Positions 6,107-6,147 of a stretch of 6,147 nt of DNA are shown here, piece after piece. Source of the DNA: Atopobiaceae bacterium UBA7016. Its GTDB lineage: Bacteria; Actinomycetota; Coriobacteriia; Coriobacteriales; Atopobiaceae. How positions within the stretch are numbered: position 1 is the stretch's first letter; each line of letters begins with the position of its first letter. The translations under genes were made by a program, and so were the position numbers. The stretch spans positions 1 to 6,147 of the forward strand of contig DJXA01000177.1 in the NCBI GenBank assembly GCA_002449555.1, read 5' to 3'. The notes beneath the pieces were generated by a model that saw only the letters and a program-made list of their open reading frames with translations, did not search any database and was not told the DNA's origin.

Positions 6107-6147
6107 GGCAAAACAACGGGGCCAGAGGGTTCGACCCTCTGGCCCCG
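6107..6147 (-). terminator. Strong hairpin with minus-strand T-tract (intrinsic terminator)
   Basis: CGGGGCCAGAGGGT (6117-6130) and ACCCTCTGGCCCCG (6134-6147) form a perfect 14-bp stem with a TCG loop. On the minus strand it is followed by TTGTTTTGCC (6116-6107), as expected of a Rho-independent terminator for a gene beyond the right edge. If a T-run follows just outside the window it would be bidirectional. The window ends exactly at the last paired base, so the outer flank cannot be read. Transcripts entering from the right should stop here, before the feoB remnant. Confidence 0.75.

Overview
The window is bacterial, moderately to strongly GC-rich, with G/C-biased third positions and AGGAGG-type ribosome binding sites. 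The mix of genes, together with dispersed palindromic repeats around the core GGGTTC(G/C)GAACCC, suggests a high-GC anaerobe of the Coriobacteriia (Olsenella/Atopobium-like). That taxonomic guess is an inference from general appearance and I could not test it.

Layout from left to right. Positions 1-914 (minus) carry the first 304 codons of an unrecognised membrane-anchored, extracytoplasmic protein whose 3' end lies outside the window. Positions 915-1376 hold no intact gene: first a cluster of short inverted repeats, then a decayed ABC-transporter ATPase fragment on the minus strand (1073-1237), then a tandem pair of 29-nt palindromes (1262-1321). Positions 1377-3917 (plus) encode an intact 846-aa protein that joins an N-terminal PD-(D/E)XK (RecB/Cas4-like) nuclease domain to an iron-sulfur XPD/DinG-type superfamily 2 helicase. 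A second pair of the same palindromes (3940-3999) follows, with the central base on the opposite strand, so the helicase gene is bracketed by inverted copies. Positions 4021-5100 (plus) encode a 359-aa Ser-Asp-His lipase related to the Geobacillus family I.5 enzymes, without a signal peptide.

Positions 5128-5227 are a 100-bp element with perfect 14-bp terminal inverted repeats and nested internal stems, perhaps a MITE-like element or a structured RNA. Then comes a strong intrinsic terminator for the minus strand (5239-5274), and a feoB (ferrous iron transporter) remnant on the minus strand (5298-6005) that lacks its GTPase domain and first membrane half and seems also to lack its last helices. 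The last 140 bp hold a second minus-strand terminator whose stem sequence recurs 42 bp away.

The genes do not form an obvious pathway. The picture is of an accessory, recombination-worn region: two intact genes (a DNA-processing helicase-nuclease and a cytoplasmic lipase), two gene remnants (ABC ATPase, feoB), a gene of different base composition at the left end, and at least two families of palindromic repeats at the junctions. I found no CRISPR array, tRNA, rRNA or intact transposase. The most interesting signals are the inverted palindrome pairs around the nuclease-helicase gene and the 100-bp inverted-repeat element.
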